A stretch of DNA of 50,160 nt, taken from the NCBI GenBank assembly GCA_001512765.1, contig LFSO01000034.1, forward strand, positions 134,992 to 185,151. Reading direction: 5' to 3'. Position 1 is the first letter of the stretch, and the number at the start of each line of letters is the position of its first letter. The DNA comes from Clostridiales bacterium DTU053 (GTDB lineage: Bacteria > Bacillota > Clostridia > Oscillospirales > Acutalibacteraceae). The notes below the pieces were generated by a model. It did no database searches. It had not been told where the DNA came from and saw nothing but the letters and a program-made list of their open reading frames with translations. Shown one piece after another: positions 41,935 through 50,160 of this stretch. A program made the position numbers and the translations under genes.

Positions 41935-43662
41935 TTAAGAGAACTGACTGTTATACAAAGCGGCGTAAAGACCGTTCTTTTTCATCAGAGTTTCATGGTT
42001 GCCCTGCTCCGCAATCCTGCCCTTGTCCATAACGAGAATGGTATCCGCGTTTATAATTGTGGAGAGCCTGTGGGCAATTGTGAAGGTGGTTCTGCCCTTT
42101 GTGAGGGTGTCAAACGCCCTTTGGATTTTCAGTTCCGTATGGGTGTCTATATTGCTTGTAGCCTCGTCAAGTATAAGCATGGGCGGGTTTATTAGCATTA
42201 TCCTTGCTATTGTGATAAGCTGCCTTTGACCCGCCGACAGATTTTCACCGCCCGCTCTTATACGGGTGTCGTAGCCCTTTTCCATTCTTCTTATAAAGCT
42301 GTCGGCGCCGGCTTTTTTCGCCGCCTCAACTATTTCCTCAAATGTTGCGTCGGGCTTTCCGTAGGCAATGTTCTGCCTTACGGTGCCGCCGAAAAGCCAT
42401 GTGTCCTGCAGTACCATTCCGAACTGCTCTCTGAGGTTTTTCCTCTTTAAGTTTCTTATGTCAATGCCGTCAACGGTGATGGAGCCCGAGTCAACATCAT
42501 AAAAACGCATAAGGAGATTTACAAGCGTTGTCTTGCCCGCGCCCGTGGGACCCACAATGGCGACTTTGCTGCCTTGGGGGATGTGCAAATTCAAATCCTC
42601 AATCAAGGGCTTTTTCGGGTCATAGGAAAAGTATACATTTTTAAACTCCACCTCTCCGCGGCACTCCTCAATATGTTCGGGAGCGTTCTCATCGGAGGGC
42701 TCAGCCGTTTCGTCAAGCAAAGCGAATATCCTCTCAGCCGACGCAAAGGCGGACTGAATCTGCGTCAGAACCGAGGTAATCTCATTAAAGGGTCTTGCGT
42801 AGATAATGGCGAAAATCAAAAAGCCGGAAACCGTGCCCACGGTGACAAGCCCGTTTATTGCAAGATAGCCGCTTATAACGCCTATCACCGCATAGGCAAT
42901 ATTGTTTACTATCCTTGTTGTGGGGTTTGAGAGAGCGGAGATAATCTGAGCCTTCAGGCCCGCCTTATAAAGCCTTGAGTTTATTTCTCCGAACTCAAAG
43001 AGAACCTTTTCCCGCCTGCCGAACGCCTTTATAAGCTGCAATCCGTCAATATACTCCTCAGCGTAGCCGTTAAGCTCACCCACGATAGCCGCCTGCTGAC
43101 CGAACCTCTTTTGGGATTTAAGGGTGATATACCTCGCCACAAAGAAGGAGGCTGGTGCGGAGAGCATGACGGTCAGCGCCATTGGGACATTGAGAATCAG
43201 CATTATTACCGACGCGCCCACAATTGTCAGTACGCCCTGAATAAGAGCCATAAGACCCTGCAATAGTCCGTCTGATACCATGTCCGCGTCGTTCACAAAG
43301 CGGCTGGCGGTATCGCCGTAGGATGTCCTGTCAAAAAACGAGGACGGCAGCACCAGCAGCCTGTCAAACATACTTTTTCTTATTAGTCCCACTGTGGTAT
43401 ATGCGATTTTGTTAGCCGAGCGATTGAGTACCCAGCTGAAAAGGCAGACGCCGAAATATAAAGAGGCGAGAAGGGCTATATATTTGTAAGCCGAGGAGAA
43501 ATCCACAAGCCCCTTGCCCACCATGCTGTCCACAGCCCTGCCGAGGGCTATGGGGGCAAGGAGATTACAGGCAACCACAGTCAGCGCGCTGAATACAGAG
43601 AGAACCAAAAGCCCCCTGCTCTTTCTCATAAAGCCGTACAGCCTAAAGAAGGTTTTTTTCAT
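41935..43662 (-). CDS. Heterodimeric ABC exporter, subunit B (canonical ATPase)
   Basis: A 575-residue ABC exporter half-transporter: six membrane helices (about 15-310), then an ATPase domain with Walker A GPTGAGKTTL, signature LSAGQRQ, Walker B MLILDEATSNID with the catalytic Glu, and the H-loop IAHRLST. The start at 43662 follows GGAGGAG; the upstream ATG at 43695 lies in the end of the partner gene. It overlaps its partner by 4 bases. The pair resembles LmrCD/TM287-288-type multidrug exporters; the substrate is unknown. Confidence 0.92.
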   Translation of the reverse strand: MKKTFFRLYGFMRKSRGLLVLSVFSALTVVACNLLAPIALGRAVDSMVGKGLVDFSSAYKYIALLASLYFGVCLFSWVLNRSANKIAYTTVGLIRKSMFDRLLVLPSSFFDRTSYGDTASRFVNDADMVSDGLLQGLMALIQGVLTIVGASVIMLILNVPMALTVMLSAPASFFVARYITLKSQKRFGQQAAIVGELNGYAEEYIDGLQLIKAFGRREKVLFEFGEINSRLYKAGLKAQIISALSNPTTRIVNNIAYAVIGVISGYLAINGLVTVGTVSGFLIFAIIYARPFNEITSVLTQIQSAFASAERIFALLDETAEPSDENAPEHIEECRGEVEFKNVYFSYDPKKPLIEDLNLHIPQGSKVAIVGPTGAGKTTLVNLLMRFYDVDSGSITVDGIDIRNLKRKNLREQFGMVLQDTWLFGGTVRQNIAYGKPDATFEEIVEAAKKAGADSFIRRMEKGYDTRIRAGGENLSAGQRQLITIARIMLINPPMLILDEATSNIDTHTELKIQRAFDTLTKGRTTFTIAHRLSTIINADTILVMDKGRIAEQGNHETLMKKNGLYAALYNSQFS

Positions 43663-45401
43663 GCTATCTCCTCCTTTGAAAGCTGCGACAGGCAAATCTC
43701 TTTGTATATGTCGCTTGAGCGGATAAGCTCCTCATGCTTGCCGCTGGCGACGATTTCGCCGTCGTCAAATACAAGTATGCGGTCGGCGTTCTTTATTACG
43801 CCCACACGCTGGGAGACTATAAAAACGGTTTGGTCGGGTCGGCGCTCTTTAACCGCCTTCCTGAGCCTTGAGTCGGTTAAAAAGTCAAGGGCGCTGGTGG
43901 CGTCGTCAAGTATCAGAATATCGGGGTTTCCGATAATAGCCCTTGCTACGGAAATCCTCTGCCTTTGACCGCCCGAGAGGTTTTTGCCGCCCCTCGACAC
44001 TCTCGAATCATAACCCTGGGGCATCTCCCTGATAAATGAGTCTGCCTGAGCGTCTTCGGCAGCCTTTATTACCTCCTCATCGGTGGCGTCGGGCTTTCCG
44101 AAACGGATATTGTCCGCCACAGTGCCGGAGAAAAGCACAGCCCTTTGCGGCGCGATGCCTATCATTTTTCTTAAGGTTGATACGGGGAATTCGTCAATCG
44201 GAACGCCGAAAATCCTGATTTCCCCTTCCGAGGGCTTATAAAACCTTCCTATCATATTTATAAATGTGGACTTTCCCGAGCCTGTCGCCCCTATTATTCC
44301 TATGGTCTCGCCCTTAAAGGCTGTCATGTTTATATTCTTTAAAGCAAGCTCATCCGACTTATTGTGAACAAAGGACACATTATGAAATGATACGGCGGGG
44401 GCATTCATGTCAAGTTCGGGAATCTCCCGAGAGCCCTCATCTTCGGGAGCGGTTTCAAGTATCTCCGCAATCCTGCCCGCCGACGCAAAGGCTTTGATTG
44501 AGAGAATAATAAGGTTTGAGATAATAAGCAGCGAGGACAAAATCTGGCTTGTGTAATTTATAAAGGCAATAATCTCTCCGCCCGACAGAGTGCCTGCATT
44601 AATGCTTATAGCTCCCTGCCAGAGAATGATAATGACCACGGTATTTACGATAAGTGAGGTCAGGGGATTGAAAACGGCGGAAATCCTGCCTATTGCAAAA
44701 CCCGTCTCCGTTATATCCGTATTTACCTTTGAGAAATGTTTTTTCTCCGCGTCGTTTCTTGAAAACGCCCTGATGACTCTGACGCCCGCTATGTTCTCTC
44801 TTATTGTTCCGCTCAAATCGTCGAGCCTCATTTGAAAAGCCTTGTAAAGGGGAGCGGACAGCTTTGTAATTACAAAGATAATAACTGCAAAAACGGGAAT
44901 GGAAGCGGCGAGAATTAAAGCAAGCCTCCTGTTAAGAATAAACGCCATAATAACCGCGCCTATGCATATAAACGGCGCGCGGGTGGAAAGCCTTATGGTC
45001 ATTGCCACAAAGCTTTGAATCTGGTTTATGTCGTTGGAAAGTCTGGTGGTAAGGGTGGAGGCTCCGAAATTGTTGGCGTCGGAGACCGAAAAGGACATTA
45101 TATGCCCGAAAACCTTGTTTCTGAGCACTGTGCCAAATCCCTGAGACGCTCTGGAGGCAAGAATCTGGCATATAAGAGCGGACATATAGCCAAGAATCGC
45201 CATGACCGCCATTAAAAGCCCCATTTTCAGCACATACTGCTTGTCCCTGTTTTCGATGCCGTTGTTTATTATAGATGCCATAATGGTAGGCAGCAGCAGC
45301 TCGAAAACCACCTCAAGGAATTTAAAAACGGGACCTATTATGCAGTCCGTTCTGTATGGTTTTAAATAGACCAAAAGACGCCGCAAAAAATCAGCTCCCA
45401 A
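43659..45401 (-). CDS. Heterodimeric ABC exporter, subunit A (degenerate ATPase site)
   Basis: A 580-residue half-transporter with six membrane helices, then an ATPase domain with Walker A GATGSGKSTF and signature LSGGQRQR. Walker B reads ILILDDATSALD, an Asp where the catalytic Glu is expected, and the H-loop region reads IVSQRVG with Gln instead of His. One of the two composite ATP sites is therefore non-canonical, as known for heterodimeric exporters. It is the first gene of the pair. Confidence 0.92.
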   Translation of the reverse strand: MGADFLRRLLVYLKPYRTDCIIGPVFKFLEVVFELLLPTIMASIINNGIENRDKQYVLKMGLLMAVMAILGYMSALICQILASRASQGFGTVLRNKVFGHIMSFSVSDANNFGASTLTTRLSNDINQIQSFVAMTIRLSTRAPFICIGAVIMAFILNRRLALILAASIPVFAVIIFVITKLSAPLYKAFQMRLDDLSGTIRENIAGVRVIRAFSRNDAEKKHFSKVNTDITETGFAIGRISAVFNPLTSLIVNTVVIIILWQGAISINAGTLSGGEIIAFINYTSQILSSLLIISNLIILSIKAFASAGRIAEILETAPEDEGSREIPELDMNAPAVSFHNVSFVHNKSDELALKNINMTAFKGETIGIIGATGSGKSTFINMIGRFYKPSEGEIRIFGVPIDEFPVSTLRKMIGIAPQRAVLFSGTVADNIRFGKPDATDEEVIKAAEDAQADSFIREMPQGYDSRVSRGGKNLSGGQRQRISVARAIIGNPDILILDDATSALDFLTDSRLRKAVKERRPDQTVFIVSQRVGVIKNADRILVFDDGEIVASGKHEELIRSSDIYKEICLSQLSKEEIA

Positions 45402-45461
45402 AGCATAATAATATTCCTATTATACATATTTTACCCATCAATGTAAATTAAAGCGGAATAT

Positions 45462-45499
45462 CAAAAGAAAAAGCATCGGCTCCCCATAAGGGAGCCGAT
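45462..45499 (-). terminator. Terminator of spoIIID
   Basis: ATCGGCTCCC / GGGAGCCGAT, a 10-bp stem with a 5-nt loop, then GCTTTTTCTTTTG on the minus strand. Confidence 0.88.
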
Positions 45500-45555
45500 A
45501 CTTTTGAGAGTGAAAAAACTTAATTGGGAGCAAATAAATTCAGCGGGAAACAGAA

Positions 45556-45813
45556 TTAATAATCCCTTAGCTTTCTGTATTTCTCCTTTGTGGCAAGACC
45601 GCCTCTGATATGGCGCTGTGCCTTGTTAAGCTCCAGCACGCTTCTTACTTCTTGATAAAGAACGGGATTAATTTTTCTTAGCCGCTCCGCAACATCCATA
45701 TGTACCGTGGACTTGCTTATTCCGAATTCCTTAGCGGCTGCTCTCACAGTAGCTTTATTTTCAACTATATATTCACCAAGCTCTACTGCTCTTTCCTCAA
45801 CTATATTCTTCAA
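45556..45813 (-). CDS. spoIIID: Sporulation transcription regulator SpoIIID
   Basis: An 85-residue DNA-binding protein, the mother-cell regulator that adjusts the sigma-E regulon and prepares for sigma-K. The helix-turn-helix ATVRAAAKEFGISKSTVHMDVAERL and the basic tail NKAQRHIRGGLATKEKYRKLR are characteristic, and the length matches. It starts with TTG after GGGAGGG. It is divergent from the sipL-like gene and has a sigma-E-like promoter, as expected for this gene. Confidence 0.95.
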   Translation of the reverse strand: MKNIVEERAVELGEYIVENKATVRAAAKEFGISKSTVHMDVAERLRKINPVLYQEVRSVLELNKAQRHIRGGLATKEKYRKLRDY

Positions 45814-45844
45814 TAAAAACCCTCCCGCTTAACATATCGTTACA

Positions 45845-45873
45845 TAGATATGCCAGACAAATTTGATATATGA
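45845..45873 (-). promoter_or_regulatory. Sigma-E-like promoter of spoIIID
   Basis: Minus strand: TCATATA (45867-45873) and CATATCTA (45845-45852), with ATA-N16-CATA spacing. The -35 matches sigma-E well, the -10 only partly. The start of transcription would be about 25 nt before the TTG. Confidence 0.45.
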
Positions 45874-45894
45874 TACGGGACAAATTCATATAAT
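45868..45894 (+). promoter_or_regulatory. Sigma-E-like promoter of sipL-spoIVA
   Basis: ATA (45868-45870), a 16-bp spacer and CATATAAT (45887-45894) match sigma-E (ATA-N16/18-CATACANT) with one -10 mismatch. Its -35 overlaps that of the opposite spoIIID promoter. Confidence 0.5.
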
Positions 45895-46033
45895 TTAAAA
45901 AAACGCTTTTAAAGGACAAAAAAGTAAAAAAGTGCCCAAAAACATAAAGACAAGATGCAAATGCTTGGCATACTCGGGACAGGATGTGAATATAGATTGC
46001 ATAGAGACTTTTTAATAAAGGAGACAGCCAGAT

Positions 46034-47563
46034 ATGAAGTATGAGGTAAAAAAGGATGCCGTTAATGCCAAAGAGCTTTTTTACGAGGGTACCCTTGAAC
46101 AAATGATAGAAACCGAAGTAAACCTTCCTGAGTATTACTGCGATGTTGTCAAGGTACTCAAGTGCACGGTATGCCCGGTTGTTGCCTCAACCCAGATTTC
46201 GGGCAACAGAGTGGTCATAGAGGGCAACGCGAAGTTCAGCTTTATGTTCCTCGGAGAAGACAACCAGGTGTACTCTTACGAAAGCTCTTATCCCTTCTCG
46301 AAAAGCACAGAGATTAAAGACCTTGACGAGCAGGATTCGGTCATTGCCGAGGCAAGAACCGACTATGTAAGCTGCAGAGCCTCCGGCAAGAGGCAGATTG
46401 CGGCCAACGCCACGGTTTCAATCTCAATCAAGGTTTACAGGGTAAAGACCCTTGAGATTGTCACCGACTGCTCGATTAAAGGCATTCAGATGAAAAAGAA
46501 GGAAATAAGCCCCTATTCATTTATAAAGGTCGAGCAGAAGGGCTTTACGGTAAGCGACACCTGCGAGATTCAGAACTTCAGCGGTACCGTAAAGAGGATT
46601 GTAAAGAGCGACGCCACCGCGTATCTGACCGATGTCAAGACCATAAACGGCAAGATGATGATAAGCGGCGAAATGCAGGTCAAATCCCTTGCCGTAACGG
46701 GCGGCGATGAGCCGGACATCATAGCCGTAACAAGCATAATCCCCTTCAGTCAGATATTCGAAATCAGCGGCGTCGACGAAAACTCAATCTGCGATGTTTC
46801 TGTAAAGGTTGACCATGTGGACGCCCAGCTCCAGGGCAGCGAAACCTCGGCCGCCATAGTCTACAACATAAAGGCAACCGCCCTTATCTGCATAGGCGAG
46901 GTCAAGAACATTCAGGCGGTCAGCGACGCCTACTCAACGGCAAAGGCTACGGAGACAAAGAAGCTGCAGGGCAATCTTAAAGTCATAAAGGCAAGAACCA
47001 CAGAGCCCTATATGTTCAATTCGCAGGTTGATGTAGCCGACCTTGAGATAGGAAAGATAATCGACATAAGCGTCGTGGGACTTAAAAAGAACCTCAGAAC
47101 CGACGGCTCTAAGGTTTATGTCTACGGCAGCGTCGAAATCGGTATGCTCTACGCCTACAACGACGGCAGAATAAGCTACGCCGAAAAGAGCGTCAGCTTC
47201 GAATACGAGAAGGATACAACTCTTAAAGCAGGAGCGTTTGAGTGCGAGGCAAACTGCGAGTGCGGCGGACTCAGCTACAGCCACGCCTCCACAGACAGGC
47301 TGGATATTAAGGCGGAGCTTAAAATATCCCTTACCGTATTCGAAATCGAAAGCGTCGATGTACTGACCGATATTGAGGAAAAAGGCGACAGCGAATTTAA
47401 GGCAAAGCCCGCAAGCCTTGTAATCTACTTCTCCGACCCGGGCGAAACCGTTTGGGACATAGCCAGAAAGTACAACACCACGGTGGAGAAAATCGCTGTC
47501 GAAAACAACCTTACCGACGATGTGATAAGGGAAAGACGAATGCTCCTTATCCCTTGCGTTTAA
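46034..47563 (+). CDS. sipL: SipL-like SPOCS/LysM sporulation protein
   Basis: A 509-residue protein with repeated DUF3794 (SPOCS) domains (about 30-130, 150-260 and 300-440) and a C-terminal LysM domain (about 462-509: GETVWDIARKYNTTVEKIAVENN). This is the layout of SipL, which binds SpoIVA to build the basement layer of the spore coat in Clostridia. The neighbouring gene is spoIVA, supporting the call. AAAGGAG precedes the ATG. Other SPOCS-LysM proteins exist, but the context makes SipL most likely. Confidence 0.88.
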   Translation: MKYEVKKDAVNAKELFYEGTLEQMIETEVNLPEYYCDVVKVLKCTVCPVVASTQISGNRVVIEGNAKFSFMFLGEDNQVYSYESSYPFSKSTEIKDLDEQDSVIAEARTDYVSCRASGKRQIAANATVSISIKVYRVKTLEIVTDCSIKGIQMKKKEISPYSFIKVEQKGFTVSDTCEIQNFSGTVKRIVKSDATAYLTDVKTINGKMMISGEMQVKSLAVTGGDEPDIIAVTSIIPFSQIFEISGVDENSICDVSVKVDHVDAQLQGSETSAAIVYNIKATALICIGEVKNIQAVSDAYSTAKATETKKLQGNLKVIKARTTEPYMFNSQVDVADLEIGKIIDISVVGLKKNLRTDGSKVYVYGSVEIGMLYAYNDGRISYAEKSVSFEYEKDTTLKAGAFECEANCECGGLSYSHASTDRLDIKAELKISLTVFEIESVDVLTDIEEKGDSEFKAKPASLVIYFSDPGETVWDIARKYNTTVEKIAVENNLTDDVIRERRMLLIPCV

Positions 47564-47618
47564 CATAGATTTAATTTAAAGCCATCTGCATACCGAGAAT
47601 GCGAAGGAGAGGATATAA

Positions 47619-49097
47619 TTGGAAGACCGCAACATATACGAAGATATTGCTGCACGCACACAAGGGGATATATACATAGGTGTGGTCGGACCCGTCAGAA
47701 CGGGTAAATCCACCTTCATAAAGAAGTTCATGGACACACTTGTTATCCCTAATATTGAAGAGGGTTATCAGAGAGAGCGGGCAATCGACGAGCTGCCCCA
47801 GTCCGCCGCCGGCAGAACAATTATGACCACTGAGCCCAAGTTCATCCCCGAGGAGGCAGTCGAGATTAAACTCGACAACAACGCCGCCTTCAGAGTACGG
47901 ATGATTGACTGCGTCGGCTATATAGTTCCGAGTTCTCTCGGCTACATCGAGGGCGAGCAGCCCAGAATGGTAAAGACCCCGTGGAGCGACGAGGAACTAC
48001 CCTTCAATGTGGCAGCCGAGATGGGCACCCATAAGGTCATAGCCGAGCACTCCACCATAGGTCTTGTGGTCACCACCGACGGCAGCATCAGCGACATTCC
48101 CCGCTACGAGTACGAGGAGGCGGAGGAAAGGGTAATCAAGGAGCTTCAGGAGATTAACAAACCCTTCATTGTGCTCCTTAACTGCATGTATCCCCAGTCA
48201 GCCTCCGCAAGGAGCCTTGCCGACGAGCTCTCCGAAAAGTATCAGGTGCCCGTAGTGCCCATAAACTGCATTGAGCTGTCGGAGAACGAAATCGTGGCGG
48301 TCCTGACTCAGGTTCTCTATGAGTTCCCCGTAAAGGAAATCGAAGTGGAGCTGCCCGCATGGCTCTCGTCCCTCAACTCCGACCACTGGCTCAAGAGCTC
48401 GGTATTCGGTCAGATTAAGACCAGCGCTTCTAAGCTCACCAATATGCGCACGGTCACATATCTGAGCGAAGAAATCGCCGAGATGGAGAACATCAGCGGC
48501 GCCAATATCGAGTCCATGAGCCTCGGCACCGGCAGAGCCCACATCAAGGTCACAATGAGCAATGTCCTGTTCTACAAGGTCATCGAGGAGCTGACTAAGA
48601 TTAAGATTGAGAACGAGCAGGACCTCATGAAGACGCTTACGGACCTGTCGATGGTAAAGGTCAAATACGAGCGGCTTAAAGACGCCCTTGACGAGGTTGA
48701 GGCTACGGGCTACGGCATAGTAATGCCCACCATAGATGAGCTTAAACTCGAGGAGCCCGAGATTATGAAGCAGGGCGGCAAGTACGGAGTAAGGCTCAAG
48801 GCATCCGCGCCGTCGGTACACATGCTCAGAGCCGACATTACAACCGAGGTCGCCCCGATAGTGGGCTCCGAGAGCCAGTCCGAGGAGCTTGTAAAATACC
48901 TGCTCCAAGGCTTTGAGGAGGACCCGCAGAAGATTTGGGAGTCCAACATCTTCGGCAAGTCGCTGCATGAGCTTGTAAACGAGGGTCTGAAGAATAAGCT
49001 CTTCCACATGCCCGCGGACGCCAGAATGAAGCTGCAGGAAACACTGGAGAGAATCATCAACGAGGGCTGCAGCGGACTGATTTGCATAATCCTTTAA
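47619..49097 (+). CDS. spoIVA: Stage IV sporulation protein A (coat morphogenetic ATPase)
   Basis: A 492-residue SpoIVA, the ATPase that polymerises on the forespore surface as the coat basement layer. The Walker A GPVRTGKST (about 24-32) is intact, followed by GRTIMTTEPKFIP, DCVGYIVP and the long middle and C-terminal domains, ending GCSGLICIIL. The length equals that of well-known SpoIVA proteins. It starts with TTG after AAGGAG, 55 bp beyond the sipL-like gene, whose product is its probable partner. A terminator follows. Confidence 0.97.
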   Translation: MEDRNIYEDIAARTQGDIYIGVVGPVRTGKSTFIKKFMDTLVIPNIEEGYQRERAIDELPQSAAGRTIMTTEPKFIPEEAVEIKLDNNAAFRVRMIDCVGYIVPSSLGYIEGEQPRMVKTPWSDEELPFNVAAEMGTHKVIAEHSTIGLVVTTDGSISDIPRYEYEEAEERVIKELQEINKPFIVLLNCMYPQSASARSLADELSEKYQVPVVPINCIELSENEIVAVLTQVLYEFPVKEIEVELPAWLSSLNSDHWLKSSVFGQIKTSASKLTNMRTVTYLSEEIAEMENISGANIESMSLGTGRAHIKVTMSNVLFYKVIEELTKIKIENEQDLMKTLTDLSMVKVKYERLKDALDEVEATGYGIVMPTIDELKLEEPEIMKQGGKYGVRLKASAPSVHMLRADITTEVAPIVGSESQSEELVKYLLQGFEEDPQKIWESNIFGKSLHELVNEGLKNKLFHMPADARMKLQETLERIINEGCSGLICIIL

Positions 49098-49148
49098 CCT
49101 CATTTCATTGCCGCCTCGAATTTATTTCGGGCGGCGTCGGAACGAAAC

Positions 49149-49181
49149 AACCGGCTAAACACTTAGCCGGTTTTTTTCTTT
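49149..49181 (+). terminator. Terminator of sipL-spoIVA
   Basis: AACCGGCTAA-ACAC-TTAGCCGGTT followed by TTTTTCTTTT. Confidence 0.93.
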
Positions 49182-49218
49182 TCTGAGAATTAGATTTGGA
49201 GAAATTACATATTAATGC

Positions 49219-49247
49219 TTGTTTTTTCCATGCGGAAACTGTATGAT
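49219..49247 (+). promoter_or_regulatory. Promoter of the GH92 gene with a palindrome in the spacer
   Basis: TTGTTT (49219-49224), 17-bp spacer, TATGAT (49242-49247). The spacer region holds TTTCC-ATGC-GGAAA, which could be an operator. Confidence 0.55.
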
Positions 49248-49290
49248 TTAAATAGACAAGCCGCAGTTTACATAAAACGGAGGTTGTAAG

Positions 49291-50160
49291 ATGGCATCGT
49301 TCTTTGTTAAACTCAAGAGCTTTTTTACGGCGCTTATTTTCTTGTTTATGTCCGTTTTTGTGCCAAACATAACGGGGCCCGCTCAAATGCCCGAAGTGGA
49401 AATGGGCGAGTACGCCCGTTATGTCGACCCATTTATCGGTACGGGCGGTCTTCCGTGGGTAAGCGGAATGCTCTTCCCCGGAGCCACAGCGCCATTCGGA
49501 CTTGTGCGCCTCAGCCCCGACACCGCGTTCCCCGCAGGGCTCAACCCCTTTAAGATGGGCACAGCGGGCTACTATTACGGTCATAACACAATCTGGGGCT
49601 TCAGCCACACAAGGCTTTCGGGTACGGGAGCCGTTGACATGGGCCACTTCAGAGTAACCCCCGTTACGGGCAAAATGAGCGCGGCCGACAGGCTTTCAAG
49701 CTCACTGCCCTTCAGCCACGATAAGGAAACCGCCACGGCAGGATATTACGCGGTTTATCTCCCCTCAATCAGCTGCCTTGCGGAGCTTACCGCAACCCAG
49801 CATGTGGGAGTTCACAGATACAGCTTTGACACAAGCAAAGACGCCCGAATCCTCATCGACGCCACCAGCTTCCTTGCAGGCGGCAGAGCAGAGGAGGGCA
49901 GAGTAAAAGTAAATCCCGAAACCTATGAGGTAGAGGGCGAGGCAAGAGTCTTTACAGGCTTTACCGGCAGGTACGGCGGTCTTAAAGGCTACTTTGTCGC
50001 AAAATTCGACACGCCCTTTAAATCCTTCGCCACATGGGAAGGTTCTGCCGTAACAGAAGGCAAAATCGAAGCCTTCGGAAACGACACGGGCGCCGACCTT
50101 AATTTCGGCAACCTTAAAGGCAAGTCGGTTGAGCTGAAAGTCGGAATAAGCTTTGTAAGC
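49291..50160 (+). CDS. GH92 alpha-mannosidase, secreted, partial (C-terminus off the right edge)
   Basis: An open frame of 290 codons runs off the window. It starts with a signal-peptide-like segment (MASFFVKLKSFFTALIFLFMSVFVPNI, basic residues then a hydrophobic helix). YVDPFIGTGG, LFPGATAPFGLVRLSPDT and TIWGFSHTRLSGTGA follow, the classic N-terminal blocks of family GH92 exo-alpha-mannosidases. It should act outside the cell or at its surface on alpha-linked mannose of glycans. GGAGG precedes the ATG. The catalytic C-terminal barrel lies outside the window. Confidence 0.9.
   Translation, partial: MASFFVKLKSFFTALIFLFMSVFVPNITGPAQMPEVEMGEYARYVDPFIGTGGLPWVSGMLFPGATAPFGLVRLSPDTAFPAGLNPFKMGTAGYYYGHNTIWGFSHTRLSGTGAVDMGHFRVTPVTGKMSAADRLSSSLPFSHDKETATAGYYAVYLPSISCLAELTATQHVGVHRYSFDTSKDARILIDATSFLAGGRAEEGRVKVNPETYEVEGEARVFTGFTGRYGGLKGYFVAKFDTPFKSFATWEGSAVTEGKIEAFGNDTGADLNFGNLKGKSVELKVGISFVS

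Noticed and set aside
45797-46102. Minus-strand frame of 101 codons overlapping the spoIIID start and the sipL start
   Set aside because: It covers the divergent promoter region and its hydrophobic, repetitive translation reflects AT-rich non-coding DNA.
48198-49103. Minus-strand frame (301 codons) opposite spoIVA
   Set aside because: Shadow of spoIVA; the sense gene matches SpoIVA from end to end.
49105-49647. Minus-strand frame (180 codons) over the GH92 start
   Set aside because: It runs antisense through the GH92 signal peptide, promoter and the spoIVA terminator; the sense GH92 motifs are clear.

Overview
The window looks like chromosomal DNA from a spore-forming, Gram-positive member of the Clostridia (Bacillota), probably an uncultured gut lineage. 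The evidence is a sporulation cluster (spoIIID, a SipL-like SPOCS/LysM protein, spoIVA), the Firmicutes form of L27 with a cleavable N-terminus next to its protease Prp, an S-box (SAM-I) riboswitch before metK, a fused-ATPase ECF transporter, a rimP-nusA-ylxR-ylxQ-infB-rbfA-nrnA-truB-ribF operon, and consensus sigma-A promoters. The species cannot be named from sequence alone.

Layout. 1-1400 (-): two PD-(D/E)xK nuclease-like genes, probably part of a restriction system; one is cut by the window edge and the other is broken by two single-base frameshifts in homopolymers. 1.7-4.5 kb (+): trkA-trkH potassium uptake. 4.7-8.6 kb (+): a domain-swapped GH3 beta-glucosidase with a GPH sugar symporter. 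8.7-11.0 kb (-): putP, a small membrane protein, rpsT. 11.2-14.5 kb (-): an ECF importer (S component, fused double ATPase, EcfT). 14.6-21.9 kb (+): yebC, lgt, folD, an ABC-2 exporter pair, a membrane-anchored ComEC-like metallo-beta-lactamase-fold protein that has lost its metal ligands, and a patatin phospholipase. 22.0-23.0 kb (+): L21 leader, rplU-prp-rpmA. 23.3-25.5 kb (+): oxaloacetate decarboxylase/pyruvate carboxylase-type carboxyltransferase, a small OadG-like membrane protein and a biotin carrier; no beta subunit is present. 25.7-34.9 kb (-): plsC, exoA and the translation/RNA operon, preceded by a structured leader. 35.2-37.5 kb: a TIM-barrel isomerase-like gene (-), a small membrane protein (+) and a cysteine-rich protein (+) with a sigma-K-type promoter. 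37.7-45.4 kb (-): ferritin, a CPBP-family membrane protein lacking its catalytic glutamates, metK with riboswitch, pfkA, and a heterodimeric ABC exporter. 45.5-49.1 kb: spoIIID (-) divergent from sipL-spoIVA (+), with overlapping sigma-E-like promoters. 49.3 kb to the end (+): the start of a secreted GH92 alpha-mannosidase.

Most of the window is core housekeeping. The least explained items are the pseudo-metallo-beta-lactamase in the exporter/phospholipase operon, the cysteine-rich putative spore-surface protein, the CPBP protein with a QG..K in place of EE..R, the inverted repeats placed on the pfkA and CPBP promoters, and the shared divergent sporulation promoter. I found no CRISPR array, tRNA, rRNA, insertion sequence or prophage. 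I cannot point to a clearly new multi-gene defence or mobile system here.
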